DNA of 64,000 nt from assembly GCF_019711565.1 (NCBI RefSeq), contig NZ_JAIGNN010000001.1, positions 1,612,001 to 1,676,000 on the forward strand. The letters run 5' to 3'. The notes beneath the pieces are model-generated. The model had not been told where the DNA came from. It made no database searches and worked only from the letters and a program-made list of their open reading frames with translations. A program made the translations under genes and the position numbers. Source of the DNA: Qipengyuania proteolytica (GTDB taxonomy: Bacteria > Pseudomonadota > Alphaproteobacteria > Sphingomonadales > Sphingomonadaceae). Below, piece by piece: positions 1 through 8,653 of the stretch (position 1 is its first letter; each line of letters opens with the position of its first letter).

Positions 1-1
1 G

Positions 2-1339
2 AGCTATCGCTGGAGCGATACCGATTTCGGCGCGAACAAGGCCGACGGCCACGGCACCGACTGGCCGATCCGCTATGCCGACGTCCAGCCGTGGTATGAC
101 CATGTCGAGCGCTTCGTCGGCATCAGCGGCTCTGCCGAAGGATTGCCGCAGCTGCCCGACAGCATCTTCCAGCCGCCGATGGAAATGACCTGCGTCGAGA
201 AGGAGGCCAAGGCGAAGATCGAAGCGGCCTTCCCCGATCGCAAGCTCATCATCGGCCGCGCGGCGCACCTCACTCAGCCGACCGAGGAGCAGCTGGCTCT
301 CGGTCGCGGGACCTGCCAGTTCCGCAACCAGTGCGAACGCGGGTGTTCGTTCGGGGCCTATTTCTCCAGCGTCGCGGCCACGCTCCCGGCAGCGGAGAAC
401 ACCGGCAATCTCACGATCCTGCCGGACAGCCATGTCGAGCGTATCGTCTACGATCCCGCCACCAAGCGCGCGAGCGGCGTGCAGGTGGTCAACCGCAAGA
501 CGCGCGAACGGCAGGAGATCGGCGCTCGCGTGATCTTCCTCTGCGCCTCCACCATCGGCACGCTTCAGGTGCTGCTAAACTCGACGTCCGAAGCTTTCCC
601 CGAAGGCTTCGGCAATTCGAGCGGCGTGCTTGGTCGCTACGTTATGGACCACCACCACCGCGTCGGCGCGCGTGGGCGGATGCCGGGCTTCGAGGACAAA
701 TATTACGCGGGACGGCGGCCCAATGGCATCTACCTCGTGCGCTACGCCAATATCGACAACCGCACCGATGGCGAGTTCCTGCGCGGCTATGCCTTCCAGG
801 GAGGCGGGGAGCGATCGTCATGGACCCGCGCGCTTGGCGGTGGCGACTTCGGCGCGGACCTCAAGGATAGCCTGCGCACGCCGGGGCCGTGGTATTTCAA
901 CCTCCAGGGGTTCGGCGAGCACCTGCCCAATGCCGACAATCGCGTGACGCTGCACAAGAGCAACACCGACGATTTCGGCATCCCGATCCCCCACATGGAA
1001 ATCCGCTGGGGCGAGAACGAGCGAAAGATGCGCAAGGCGATGCGGCGCGATGCCGAGGCCATGCTCGAGGCGGCCGGGGTCGTCGATATCGAGAGCTTCG
1101 AGAACGAAGCCACGCCTGGCCACTGTATCCACGAGATGGGCGGGGCGCGAATGGGTCACGATCCGAAGACCTCGGTGCTCAACCGCTGGAACCAGTCGCA
1201 TGACGTAGCCAACGTCTTTGCTACCGACGGCTCGGCCTTTGCCTCGACTGCCTGCCAGAACCCGTCGCTCACTTTCATGGCGCTGACGGCGAGGGCGGTC
1301 GATTACGCGGCGCGGCAAATGCAGGAAGGACAATTGTGA
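2..1339 (+). CDS. GMC family oxidoreductase, 5'-truncated by window edge
   Basis: FAD-dependent glucose-methanol-choline oxidoreductase; 445 residues are visible and the N-terminal FAD-binding Rossmann motif lies outside the window. The reading frame is open from base 2, so the ATG at 143 is internal. Seen: the C-terminal GMC block with CIHEMGGARMG (catalytic His region) followed by the NPSLT motif near the end. This C-terminal arrangement is typical of the GMC sugar and polyol dehydrogenase branch (glucoside 3-dehydrogenase, gluconate/sorbitol dehydrogenases). The stop overlaps the start of the next gene (TGATG), so the two are translationally coupled. The neighbour is an exported TIM-barrel protein, which suggests periplasmic oxidation of a sugar or glycoside. 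The exact substrate cannot be told from sequence. Confidence 0.88.
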   Translation, partial: SYRWSDTDFGANKADGHGTDWPIRYADVQPWYDHVERFVGISGSAEGLPQLPDSIFQPPMEMTCVEKEAKAKIEAAFPDRKLIIGRAAHLTQPTEEQLALGRGTCQFRNQCERGCSFGAYFSSVAATLPAAENTGNLTILPDSHVERIVYDPATKRASGVQVVNRKTRERQEIGARVIFLCASTIGTLQVLLNSTSEAFPEGFGNSSGVLGRYVMDHHHRVGARGRMPGFEDKYYAGRRPNGIYLVRYANIDNRTDGEFLRGYAFQGGGERSSWTRALGGGDFGADLKDSLRTPGPWYFNLQGFGEHLPNADNRVTLHKSNTDDFGIPIPHMEIRWGENERKMRKAMRRDAEAMLEAAGVVDIESFENEATPGHCIHEMGGARMGHDPKTSVLNRWNQSHDVANVFATDGSAFASTACQNPSLTFMALTARAVDYAARQMQEGQL

Positions 1340-2178
1340 TGCAGGATTTCGAGACGAGCCGCCGGACCTTCCTCGCCGGCGCGCTGGGTGTGGGACTTAC
1401 CGCCTGTGCGCCATCGGGAGTAACCAGTTCGCCTTCGGCTCCGCCCTATGACGGCAGGCTAGGAGTCCAGCTCTATACCGTGCGCTACCTGTTCGAGAAG
1501 GACTACGCCGGTACGCTCGCCTCACTGGCGAAGATCGGGTTCAAGGATTGCGAGACCGCCGGCTATTTCGCGCATGATCCGCGCGACGTGCGTAGCGCGA
1601 TGGACGACCTCGGTCTGGTGAGCCGATCCGGACACATCCGGCTCAACGAGTTGCAGGATGGCTTCGCCAAGCAGCTCGAGACCGCCGCCATCATGGGGCA
1701 GCGTTCGCTATATCTCGGCTGGATTCCGGAGGAAGAGCGCACGCCAGACAAATATCGCGCGCTGGCCGACCTGCTGAACACCAGGGGCGAAGCGGCCAAA
1801 GCGGCAAGTATCCAGCTCGGTTACCACAACCACGATTTCGAGTTTGCCGATCTCGGTGGGGTCAAGGGCTACGACATCCTGCTCGAGCGGACCGACCCCT
1901 CATTGGTCGCAATGGAGATCGACTTTTACTGGGCCGCTCAGGCCGGCGTCGACCCGCGTGACCTCTTCGCCCGCGCGCCAGGACGCTTCCACTCGTGCCA
2001 CATCAAGGACCGCAAGGCGGACGGCTCGATGGTCTCGGTGGGTGAGGGGCAGATCGATTTCGCCAGCATCCTGTCGGAAGCGCGCAAGGCCGGCCTCGAA
2101 ACCTTCTACGTTGAGCACGACGAGCCGGCAGACCCGATTGTCTCGGTCGCCGCAAGCTACGCCTACCTGACGCGTTAG
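1339..2178 (+). CDS. Exported sugar phosphate isomerase/epimerase-like TIM-barrel protein
   Basis: About 279 residues of the AP-endonuclease-2/xylose-isomerase-like TIM-barrel family. The N-terminus carries a twin-arginine-like SRRTFLAGALG segment followed by a hydrophobic stretch ending in LTAC, so it is probably a Tat-exported lipoprotein. Metal-site type motifs are visible: GYHNHDFEF in the middle, MEIDFYW, then FHSCHIKD, and a late FYVEHDE. I chose ATG 1339, which overlaps the upstream stop; GTG 1336 is one codon earlier. Proteins of this family placed beside GMC dehydrogenases have been linked to cleavage or epimerisation of 3-keto-glycosides; that role is inferred here from context. It converges on the LacI gene with only 5 bases between stops. 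Confidence 0.85.
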   Translation: MQDFETSRRTFLAGALGVGLTACAPSGVTSSPSAPPYDGRLGVQLYTVRYLFEKDYAGTLASLAKIGFKDCETAGYFAHDPRDVRSAMDDLGLVSRSGHIRLNELQDGFAKQLETAAIMGQRSLYLGWIPEEERTPDKYRALADLLNTRGEAAKAASIQLGYHNHDFEFADLGGVKGYDILLERTDPSLVAMEIDFYWAAQAGVDPRDLFARAPGRFHSCHIKDRKADGSMVSVGEGQIDFASILSEARKAGLETFYVEHDEPADPIVSVAASYAYLTR

Positions 2179-2183
2179 GCTTG

Positions 2184-3236
2184 TTACCGGCGACCGGGCG
2201 GAGCGGTCGTCTCGCGCAGGACGAATTCGTGGTCGAGCACGATCCGCTTGGGTTCGAGGCTCCCGCGGCTCTTGAGCTGGCCGATGAGCTCGCGCACGGC
2301 GGTCGCACCCAAGTCGCCCAGCGGCTGGCGGATCGTCGTTAGCAGCGGCCGCATGCGCGTCGCCACATCGGCATCGTCGAAACCGACGACCGAGAGCTGC
2401 TGCGGCACGGCGACGTGCCGGACATTGCAGGCGGCAACGACTCCCGCAGCCATATCGTCGTTCGAGCAGAAGATGGCGGTCGGCGGTTCGGCCATGCCGA
2501 GAAAATATTCGCCGGCCTTGAAGCCGGACTCGAAATCGAAGTCGCCACGGCGCACCAGTTGCGGCAGCACGCCAAGCCCTCGGGCCTCCAGCGCCGCGCA
2601 GAAGCCGGCGTAGCGCACGTGCGCCGAGCGCTGCTCTTCGATGCCGCGGATGAATCCGATCCGGCGATGGCCGAGGTCCAGCAGGTGCTCGGTCAGTTCG
2701 ACGGCGGCCTGATAGTCGTCGATCTCGACAAGGATACCGCGGTTCTCCAGTTCGACCGGTCCGATCCGCACTGCGGGAAGCCGCAATTCCTTGAGCACCG
2801 CGTCGATCTTCGGGTCATCGGCGTAGGGCGCGACCAGCATGACGGCATCGGGCTTCCTGTGCAGCAGCAGGACCTCGAAAGCCTCGCGGATTTCCTTTAC
2901 CGGCTTTCCCGTCAGCCCCTCGAACAGGTTGATCGAGAGCTGGTAGCCGCGCTCCTGGCAGGCGACCACCGCGCCGAACTGAATTGCATTGATGTAGTTC
3001 GAATGGGCGTTCGGGCAGATGAGGGCGATGTCGTAGGAGCGATTGCCGCGCAGCGAGCGGGCCGACTGGCTGGGAACGTAATTTAGCAGCTCGACCGCCT
3101 CGCGCACCTTTGCCTGCAGTGTTTCCTTCACATGCGGTTCGTTGTTGAGCACGCGCGAGACGGTCTTGATCGAGACGCCGGCCAGTTCGGCCACGTCCTT
3201 CATCTTCGCCGTCCTGCCTGCCGTCGACCCGCTCAA
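2184..3236 (-). CDS. LacI family transcriptional regulator
   Basis: 350-residue LacI/GalR repressor. The N-terminal helix-turn-helix reads KDVAELAGVSIKTVSRVLNN, followed by the hinge helix (NYVPSQSARSLR) and a periplasmic-binding-protein-like effector domain (SVVGFDDADVA and the TTIRQPLGDLG region are typical). Start 3236 is TTG; ATG 3203, directly before the HTH and preceded by AGGA, is a real alternative. It lies 87 bases downstream of the SMP-30 gene on the same strand and probably shares its transcript. The likely operators are the palindromes at 4381-4396 and 6833-6846, which have the CG- or CC-centred form usual for this family. The effector is probably gluconate or a related sugar acid, inferred from the regulated neighbours. 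Confidence 0.92.
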   Translation of the reverse strand: MSGSTAGRTAKMKDVAELAGVSIKTVSRVLNNEPHVKETLQAKVREAVELLNYVPSQSARSLRGNRSYDIALICPNAHSNYINAIQFGAVVACQERGYQLSINLFEGLTGKPVKEIREAFEVLLLHRKPDAVMLVAPYADDPKIDAVLKELRLPAVRIGPVELENRGILVEIDDYQAAVELTEHLLDLGHRRIGFIRGIEEQRSAHVRYAGFCAALEARGLGVLPQLVRRGDFDFESGFKAGEYFLGMAEPPTAIFCSNDDMAAGVVAACNVRHVAVPQQLSVVGFDDADVATRMRPLLTTIRQPLGDLGATAVRELIGQLKSRGSLEPKRIVLDHEFVLRETTAPPGRR

Positions 3237-3323
3237 AGCCTGTCCCCCCGTTTCGCATTTTATTGGCTCCGCCCATGCCTCACAAGCGGCCCGAGGGGAA
3301 GCCTGCGCATGGGCGCGTCTTCC

Positions 3324-4349
3324 TCACATTCCAAGACCACGCACCCGGGTGCGGACCGCCAGCAGCCGATCCTGCGCGGTGATGAACAGCGTGCGCCCAT
3401 CCTCCCCGAAAGCACAGTTGGCGGTCGCGCGGCCGGTCGCGATGCGGCCAAGGCAGGTGCCGCCTTCGTCGATCACCAGCACGCCGCCCGGCCCGGCGAG
3501 GAACAGGTGCCCAGTCACGGCCATGGCCATGCCGTCGGGCAGGCCGGGGCTGGACGCGGTGTAGGGGCTGGCGTCGAACCAGACCGGCGCTGGGCCGGGC
3601 TTGTCGAGCTCGAGCTTGCGGACCAGCGGTGCGGCTGGATCGGACTGGCTGACAAAAAGCGATACGCCGTCGGTAGAAAGCACGACGCCGTTGGGAAAGG
3701 TCATGTCGGAGATAATGCGCGTGAGCATTCCATCGGGCGCCAGGCGGTAGACACCGTTCGCGTCCATTTCCTTGAGCGGCGATGCATCGAGGCCCTCGAG
3801 CCCGTAGGGCGGGTCGGTGAAGTAGATCGTCCCGTCACGTGCCTCGATGACGTCGTTTGGACTGTTGAAACGCTTCCCCTCGAAGCGGGAGGCGAGGGTG
3901 GCCCGTTCGCCGGTTCCGAGGTCGAGCGACTCTACGGCGCGCGCACCGTGGTTGCAGAGCAGCAGCCTGCCGTCGCGGGCAATCAGCAGGCCGTTCGCGC
4001 CGGGCTCGCGAAAGCCGTCGATCGCACCGACCGCACCGGACGGGTCGAGGAAGACCTCTACCCTGTCGCCAGCGGACCAGCGGTAGGCACGGTTGGCGGG
4101 GACGTCGGTGAAATAGAGCGCCTGCCGCGTCGCATCCCACGCGGGCCCTTCGGCCCATTGGTAGCCGCTGCCGAGGAGCTTTGCCGGAGCAGTGACATCG
4201 ACGACGCCCGCGAACCGGCCGTCGAAAGCTTCGAATTCGACCGACGAGGCGTCGGTATCGCCGACACTTTGCCGCGCGGCCACACAACCGGCCAGCATCG
4301 AAAAGCAGGCGCCTGCAAGAACCGATCGACGCGAAAGAGTACTGTCCAT
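3324..4349 (-). CDS. Exported SMP-30/gluconolactonase family protein
   Basis: 341-residue six-bladed beta-propeller lactonase that would hydrolyse a sugar lactone such as gluconolactone to the free acid. Family motifs are present in order: QWAEGPAWD (metal Glu), GANGL, NSPNDV with YFTDPPYGL (metal Asn), and FPNGVVLSTDG (metal Asn and Asp region). The N-terminus TLSRRSVLAGACFSMLAGC has a twin arginine and a lipobox-like Cys, so export through Tat is likely. I chose ATG 4349 because GGAGG sits 6 bases upstream; the frame stays open to 4526 but that extension lacks protein-like sequence. The candidate LacI operator is 32 bases upstream. It is divergent from gluconokinase and followed by the LacI gene. 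Confidence 0.9.
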   Translation of the reverse strand: MDSTLSRRSVLAGACFSMLAGCVAARQSVGDTDASSVEFEAFDGRFAGVVDVTAPAKLLGSGYQWAEGPAWDATRQALYFTDVPANRAYRWSAGDRVEVFLDPSGAVGAIDGFREPGANGLLIARDGRLLLCNHGARAVESLDLGTGERATLASRFEGKRFNSPNDVIEARDGTIYFTDPPYGLEGLDASPLKEMDANGVYRLAPDGMLTRIISDMTFPNGVVLSTDGVSLFVSQSDPAAPLVRKLELDKPGPAPVWFDASPYTASSPGLPDGMAMAVTGHLFLAGPGGVLVIDEGGTCLGRIATGRATANCAFGEDGRTLFITAQDRLLAVRTRVRGLGM

Positions 4350-4380
4350 TGTCATCCTCCGCCTCCGTGATACAGCCGCG

Positions 4381-4396
4381 TTGACAACCTTGTCAA
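4381..4396. promoter_or_regulatory. Candidate LacI-family operator between lactonase and gluconokinase genes
   Basis: TTGACAACCTTGTCAA: two perfect 7-bp inverted arms (TTGACAA/TTGTCAA) around a CC centre. It lies in the divergent promoter region, 32 bases before the SMP-30 start and 60 before the gluconokinase start. The core is nearly identical to the palindrome at 6833-6846, which supports a shared regulator, most simply the LacI protein encoded at 2184-3236. Confidence 0.7.
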
Positions 4397-4455
4397 AACC
4401 CGCAAGCCTGCGATGCACCGGCTCTGCGAGGGAGCCGCGGGACAGGTGGTGCGCA

Positions 4456-4962
4456 ATGGCAGGACATCGCGAGCTGATCGTGCTCATGGGACCGAGCGCC
4501 TGCGGGAAAACCACCATCAGCGGCATGCTGGGCGAGGCGCTTAGCGCTCCGGTGATCGAGGGCGACGATCACCATCCGCCCGCGAACAAGCGCAAGATGG
4601 CGGCGGGAACACCGCTGACCGACGAGGACAGGGCGGCATGGATCGACAGCCTTGCCGCGGATAGCCGCGCGAGGCCCGACGAGCGTCTCGTCCTCGCCTG
4701 CTCCGCATTGACCGCCTATGTCCAGGATCGGCTGCGATCTGAAAGCGGGCGGAGTGTCCGCTTCGTCCTGCTCGACCTGCCGCGCGATGTGCTGGCGCAA
4801 AGGCTCGCCGCGCGGACCGACCACTTCATGCCGGTGTCGCTGCTCGACAGCCAGCTCGCGGCGCTGGATCCGCCGGCAGATGTGCTGCGGGTGGATGCGA
4901 CTATGGCACCGAGCGCAATCGTCGAGCACATTCGCGCCGAGCTAAACGAACAGAGCGAGTAG
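4456..4962 (+). CDS. gntK: Gluconokinase
   Basis: 168-residue thermosensitive-gluconokinase type P-loop kinase, which phosphorylates D-gluconate to 6-phosphogluconate in the cytoplasm. Seen: Walker A GPSACGKTT near the N-terminus, EGDDHHPPANKRKMAAGTPL, then LTDEDRAAWI, and LVLACSAL, all characteristic of GntK. The length matches the family. The start is ATG 4456; the frame is open further upstream but only with low-complexity shadow sequence. It is transcribed away from the lactonase gene, and its last 21 bases overlap the 3' end of gntP convergently. Control by the operator at 4381-4396 is likely. Confidence 0.93.
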   Translation: MAGHRELIVLMGPSACGKTTISGMLGEALSAPVIEGDDHHPPANKRKMAAGTPLTDEDRAAWIDSLAADSRARPDERLVLACSALTAYVQDRLRSESGRSVRFVLLDLPRDVLAQRLAARTDHFMPVSLLDSQLAALDPPADVLRVDATMAPSAIVEHIRAELNEQSE

Positions 4963-6309
4963 CAGCACCGTTGCGAAGCCCGTCAGCCCGATCAGTGTCG
5001 AGGACACGGTCCAGGTCCTGAGCGTCTCGGCCGAAGTCAGGCCGAAGTAACGCGACACCAGCCAGAAGCCGGAATCGTTGACGTGGCTGGCCATCGTCGC
5101 GCCCGATGCGATGGCGATCGTCATCAGTGCCAGTTCGAATGGCTGGAGGCCCGCTGCACCGGCGAGCGGGGCGGTCAGGCCCGCTGCAGTGAGCATCGCG
5201 ACCGTCGCCGAACCCTGCGCAATGCGGATGACGAGGGCGAGGAGGAAGCCGCCGACGAGTGGCCCAAGACCGAAGCCGAGCAGGCTCTCGGCAAGCATCG
5301 CGCCTGCACCCGTATCGACCAGCATCTGCTTGAACGCGCCGCCCGCGCCGGTCACGAGCAGGATCACCGCCGTCGGTTCAAGGGCGCGGGCGAGCGTGTC
5401 CGACAACCGCTCGCGTGCTGCCGCATCGCCCGGTGCCAGGATCAGCGCTGCGAGGCCGCACGCGAGAAGCAGCGCCACGAAGGGGTGGCCGATGAAGGCC
5501 AGCGTGTCGGCGGCCACTCCTGTCCAACCCAGCGAGGCGGCAATTGCCGCGATCACGATCAGCCCGATCGGCAGTGCGATGGCCGCGAGAGCCCTCAGGC
5601 CCAATTCGCCATCGAATCTTACGCCGGGACCGCTTGGCGCGGGCGTGAGCACCGGTTGGCCTACGGGGAGCGCATTACTTCGGGTCAGGACAGCGGTGAA
5701 AAGCGGGCCTGCGACCAGCATGGCCGGAACCCCGGCGGCGAGGCCGTAAACTATCACCAGGCCAAGTTCCGCCGAAAGTATCTCCGCTACCGCGACGGGG
5801 CCGGGCGTGGGCGGAATGAAGCTGTGGGCGGTCGCGAGCCCGGCAAGTAGCGGGAGGCCGAAATAAAGCGCGGGCTTTCCCGCGGATCGCGAGAGCGAGG
5901 CAACGAGCGGAAAGAGCAGGATCAGCGCGACGTCGAAGAAGACCGGGATGGCGATAACGATCCCGACCACCCCCATTGCGACCGATGTCTTTCCTGCATC
6001 GCGCCCACCCACAATGGCCCGGGCCAGCGCGGCCGCTCCACCGGACGCCTCGAGATAGCCGCCCAGCAACGCTCCCAGCCCGACGATCACCGCGATAAAG
6101 CCGAGGACGCCGCCCATGCCGGTGGTGATCGACTGGATGACCGCCGATGGAGCGAGACCCGCGGCCAGCCCTGTACCTAGGGCAGCAACTAGCAGCGCGG
6201 CAAAGGCATTGACCTTGCGGACGAGGATCATGAGCAGGAGCGCAGCGACCCCCGCAATGGTGGCGAGGAGAGGTCGCCACTCGGCCGCAATTGCGAGGAA
6301 TTCGGACAC
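4942..6309 (-). CDS. gntP: GntP family gluconate:H+ symporter
   Basis: 455-residue inner-membrane permease of the GntP family, with about 12 hydrophobic segments along its length. Diagnostic sequence: GLGALLGGYLEASGGA, IPVFFDVALILLFPL and the HSFIPPTPGPVAVAE motif, followed by SHVNDSGFWLVSRYFG near the C-terminus. It imports gluconate for the kinase encoded next door. Start 6309 is GTG. It lies 16 bases downstream of the cupin gene on the same strand, so they form an operon headed by the operator at 6833-6846. The 3' end overlaps gntK by 21 bases, tail to tail. Confidence 0.94.
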   Translation of the reverse strand: MSEFLAIAAEWRPLLATIAGVAALLLMILVRKVNAFAALLVAALGTGLAAGLAPSAVIQSITTGMGGVLGFIAVIVGLGALLGGYLEASGGAAALARAIVGGRDAGKTSVAMGVVGIVIAIPVFFDVALILLFPLVASLSRSAGKPALYFGLPLLAGLATAHSFIPPTPGPVAVAEILSAELGLVIVYGLAAGVPAMLVAGPLFTAVLTRSNALPVGQPVLTPAPSGPGVRFDGELGLRALAAIALPIGLIVIAAIAASLGWTGVAADTLAFIGHPFVALLLACGLAALILAPGDAAARERLSDTLARALEPTAVILLVTGAGGAFKQMLVDTGAGAMLAESLLGFGLGPLVGGFLLALVIRIAQGSATVAMLTAAGLTAPLAGAAGLQPFELALMTIAIASGATMASHVNDSGFWLVSRYFGLTSAETLRTWTVSSTLIGLTGFATVLLLALFV

Positions 6310-6325
6310 GACCAGGCTTTTGCCG

Positions 6326-6808
6326 TCAGTCCTGTCCGGGCATCGGGTTGGGCGGCACTGGCAGGCCCTTCGGATGTGCTTTCCAGAACACGAACCGCAG
6401 CGGGACTTCGCCGGTATTGCGGATTCCGTGGAGATCCCAGGCGGCCGCGTAGAGCATGTCGCCTTCGCTGGCGGCGAACGTACGGTCTCCCACGGTCCAT
6501 TCGCCTGTCCCTTCGAGGACCATCAGGAATTCCTCCTCGGCGTGCCGGTGCGGGGGATGGATTTCGAGACCCGGGTCGATCGTCGCTGTGCCGGATAGCA
6601 GATCGGCCAGGCCGGCGGTTTCGCCTTCGAAATAGGTCGCGGCGCTGCCCCATTCCTCATTCGAAGTCGCCGCACTTGAGGGTGAGATAACCTGCGTCTG
6701 GACCAATCGGGAAGCCGCAGCGCTGGCGGCTGCTTCCCCTTCAGGCTGCGTGTTCGAACATGCCGGAACCAGCAATAGAAGGCAGCTTAGTGTCGCATAG
6801 TTTTTCAT
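6326..6808 (-). CDS. Cupin-domain lipoprotein
   Basis: 160 residues: a lipoprotein signal peptide (LLLLVPACSN, lipobox Cys about residue 16), a short linker, then one cupin fold with PPHRHAEEEFLMVLEGTG (the two His and a Glu of cupin motif 1) and a motif-2 region with WDLHGIRNTG. I chose ATG 6808 because the upstream in-frame extension is not protein-like and GGGAGG lies about 9 bases before this ATG. It is probably periplasmic; a role as a small sugar or sugar-acid isomerase or sensor is inferred only from being the first gene of the gntP operon. The LacI-type palindrome is 24 bases upstream. Confidence 0.82.
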   Translation of the reverse strand: MKNYATLSCLLLLVPACSNTQPEGEAAASAAASRLVQTQVISPSSAATSNEEWGSAATYFEGETAGLADLLSGTATIDPGLEIHPPHRHAEEEFLMVLEGTGEWTVGDRTFAASEGDMLYAAAWDLHGIRNTGEVPLRFVFWKAHPKGLPVPPNPMPGQD

Positions 6809-6832
6809 CGAGCCCGTCCTCCCGGCTCGCAC

Positions 6833-6846
6833 TGATAACGTTGTCA
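6833..6846. promoter_or_regulatory. Candidate LacI-family operator upstream of cupin-gntP operon
   Basis: TGATAACGTTGTCA is a CG-centred near-perfect palindrome (a single T/C mismatch between arms), the usual shape for LacI/GalR operators. Aligned with 4381-4396 it gives TGAyAACsTTGTCA. It ends 24 bases before the cupin gene start, a position compatible with repression. Confidence 0.7.
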
Positions 6847-6892
6847 TTGTCCGGACGCAAGGAGGGTGCCGAGACTGGGGCCTGCGGCGGTA

Positions 6893-8614
6893 TCAGGCTG
6901 CCCTGACGTGGGAGAGGAATTCGCCGACCTGTCGGCGCAGTGCCTCGGCCTGTTCGCCCAGTTGCTGGCACGAGCCGAGCACCTGGGTCGCGGCCGAACC
7001 TGTCGCCACTGCCATGCGGCTGACTTCGGACATATCGGCAGCCACAGCCTCGGTGTTGCGCGCGGCCATGTCGATGCTTCGCGCGAGATCCTGACCTGCC
7101 ACCGATTGCTGGTCCACCGCGCTCGCGATCGAGGTCGCGGTACCCTGCAGTTCGGTAACTTCTTCGGTGATACGGCGAAGGGCCCCGGCACCAGAGCCGG
7201 AGCTTTCCTGGATCCGGCGGATCTGTTCCTCGACCTCTTCGGTTGCCCGCGCGGTCTGGCCGGCTAGCTCCTTCACTTCGCTAGCGACCACGGCGAAACC
7301 GCGACCTGCCTCACCGCCCCGCGCGGCTTCGATCGACGCGTTGAGCGCGAGCAGGTTCGTGCGCTGGGCGATCTGGCTGATCATCTCGACCACGGCGCTG
7401 ACCTGGCCGGCCATCTCGTCGAGCGCGCGGACCGAACGGTTGGCGTCGGTGGCCACTTCGCGGGCCTTGCCGGCTCGGTCTGCCGAGTTCGCTGCCTGAC
7501 GGCTGATCTCGCCGATCGACATGACGAATTCATCGCTCGCCGATGCTGCTCCGGTCACGCCTTGCGAGGTCTCACCGAGTAGCTTGGTCGCATTGACGAC
7601 GCGCTGAGAAGACTTCTCCGCGTTTTCGTTCATCAGCGAAGCGGCGCCGTTGAGCTGGGTGCTGGTCGCTGCGATATCGCCTGCCAGCTGGCCGATCATC
7701 GCTTCGAACTTGTCGGCGAGGGACTGGACCATCGCCACGCGCTTGTCGCGCTCGGCTTGCGCGTCGATCGTGCGATGGGCCTGTTCGATCGAGTCCATCG
7801 CATAGCTCTGCATGACATGGAGCGAACGCGACATCTCGCCGATCTCGTCCTCGCGGTCGTACGTCGGGATCATCAGGTCGGTCTCGCCCTTCGCGAGACG
7901 TGCGCTCACGTCGCTGATCTCGGCGACCGGCGAGACAATGCGCCGCGCGACGAAATGCTGAGCCCAGACGACCAGTCCGACCGCTAGTATGACGAGCAGG
8001 ACCATCGCGACTATGTAGGCCTGGATTTCGCCGATCCCATCGGTCGAAACCGATTCCACGCGTGTCGAGGCATCCTGCCCAAGACCGAGGATTTTGTTAT
8101 TCGTGGTGTCGATGAAGTCGTAGCGCGGGCCGAGGAAGCTTTCCTGCTCCACGAGTCCGCGTGGCGCGTCGCGCACTTCTTCCATGGTGACTTCGAGTTT
8201 GGCGAGATCGGTATCGAGTTCATCAATGGTCGAGAGCCATGCCGGATCGATCGCCGCAGCGGAGCTCCGCAGGTCGGCGTTCATCTGCTGGGCGCGCTGC
8301 GCGGAAGCGATCGACAGCCCGATGATCTCGGGGTCGTAGCCACGCGCGCGGTAGGCGCCCATATTGTCCTTGGAAAGCGTCACTTCGCGCGCCATGCCCG
8401 AAGTCAGGAAGGCGACTTCGGTCAACTCGGAAAGGCGTTGGGCACGTTGCTCGATGCGCAGGAAGCCCAGCGCCGCAGCAAGCCCCAGCAGGAGCACGAG
8501 CGCGCCGACCGTCCGGAAGATAACGCCGAACTGGCGATTGATCGATCCACGCGTGATCCAACCCAGCAAACTGTCCGACCCGAAACGGGCTGTTGTCGTC
8601 CCATTAGAACTCAT
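6893..8614 (-). CDS. Methyl-accepting chemotaxis protein
   Basis: 573-residue membrane chemoreceptor. Layout: cytoplasmic N-terminus, transmembrane segment near residues 28-52, a periplasmic four-helix-bundle-like domain of about 150 residues, a second transmembrane segment ([17 protein letters not shown]), a HAMP domain ([20 protein letters not shown]), then a long coiled-coil signalling domain with the conserved hairpin tip [20 protein letters not shown] and [17 protein letters not shown]. There is no clear C-terminal CheR-tethering pentapeptide. ATG 8614 has an AGGGGGGG purine tract just upstream and is preferred over the upstream alternative at 8653. A weaker LacI-type palindrome sits 24 bases upstream, so the ligand may be gluconate or a related compound (inference). 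Confidence 0.93.
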   Translation of the reverse strand: MSSNGTTTARFGSDSLLGWITRGSINRQFGVIFRTVGALVLLLGLAAALGFLRIEQRAQRLSELTEVAFLTSGMAREVTLSKDNMGAYRARGYDPEIIGLSIASAQRAQQMNADLRSSAAAIDPAWLSTIDELDTDLAKLEVTMEEVRDAPRGLVEQESFLGPRYDFIDTTNNKILGLGQDASTRVESVSTDGIGEIQAYIVAMVLLVILAVGLVVWAQHFVARRIVSPVAEISDVSARLAKGETDLMIPTYDREDEIGEMSRSLHVMQSYAMDSIEQAHRTIDAQAERDKRVAMVQSLADKFEAMIGQLAGDIAATSTQLNGAASLMNENAEKSSQRVVNATKLLGETSQGVTGAASASDEFVMSIGEISRQAANSADRAGKAREVATDANRSVRALDEMAGQVSAVVEMISQIAQRTNLLALNASIEAARGGEAGRGFAVVASEVKELAGQTARATEEVEEQIRRIQESSGSGAGALRRITEEVTELQGTATSIASAVDQQSVAGQDLARSIDMAARNTEAVAADMSEVSRMAVATGSAATQVLGSCQQLGEQAEALRRQVGEFLSHVRAA

Positions 8615-8637
8615 GACACCCCCCCTAAACGTTTTGA

Positions 8638-8653
8638 TTGATTTCGTTGTCAA
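8638..8653. promoter_or_regulatory. Weak third LacI-type palindrome upstream of chemoreceptor
   Basis: TTGATTTCGTTGTCAA keeps one exact half site (TTGTCAA), the CG centre and the outer TTGA of the other half. It differs at two central positions from the sites at 4381 and 6833. Its distance to the downstream start codon (24 bases) equals that of the cupin-gntP site. Confidence 0.45.

Noticed and set aside
143..1339. ATG 143 as true start of the GMC oxidoreductase
   Set aside because: The frame continues to the window edge with family-like sequence, so the gene starts outside the window.
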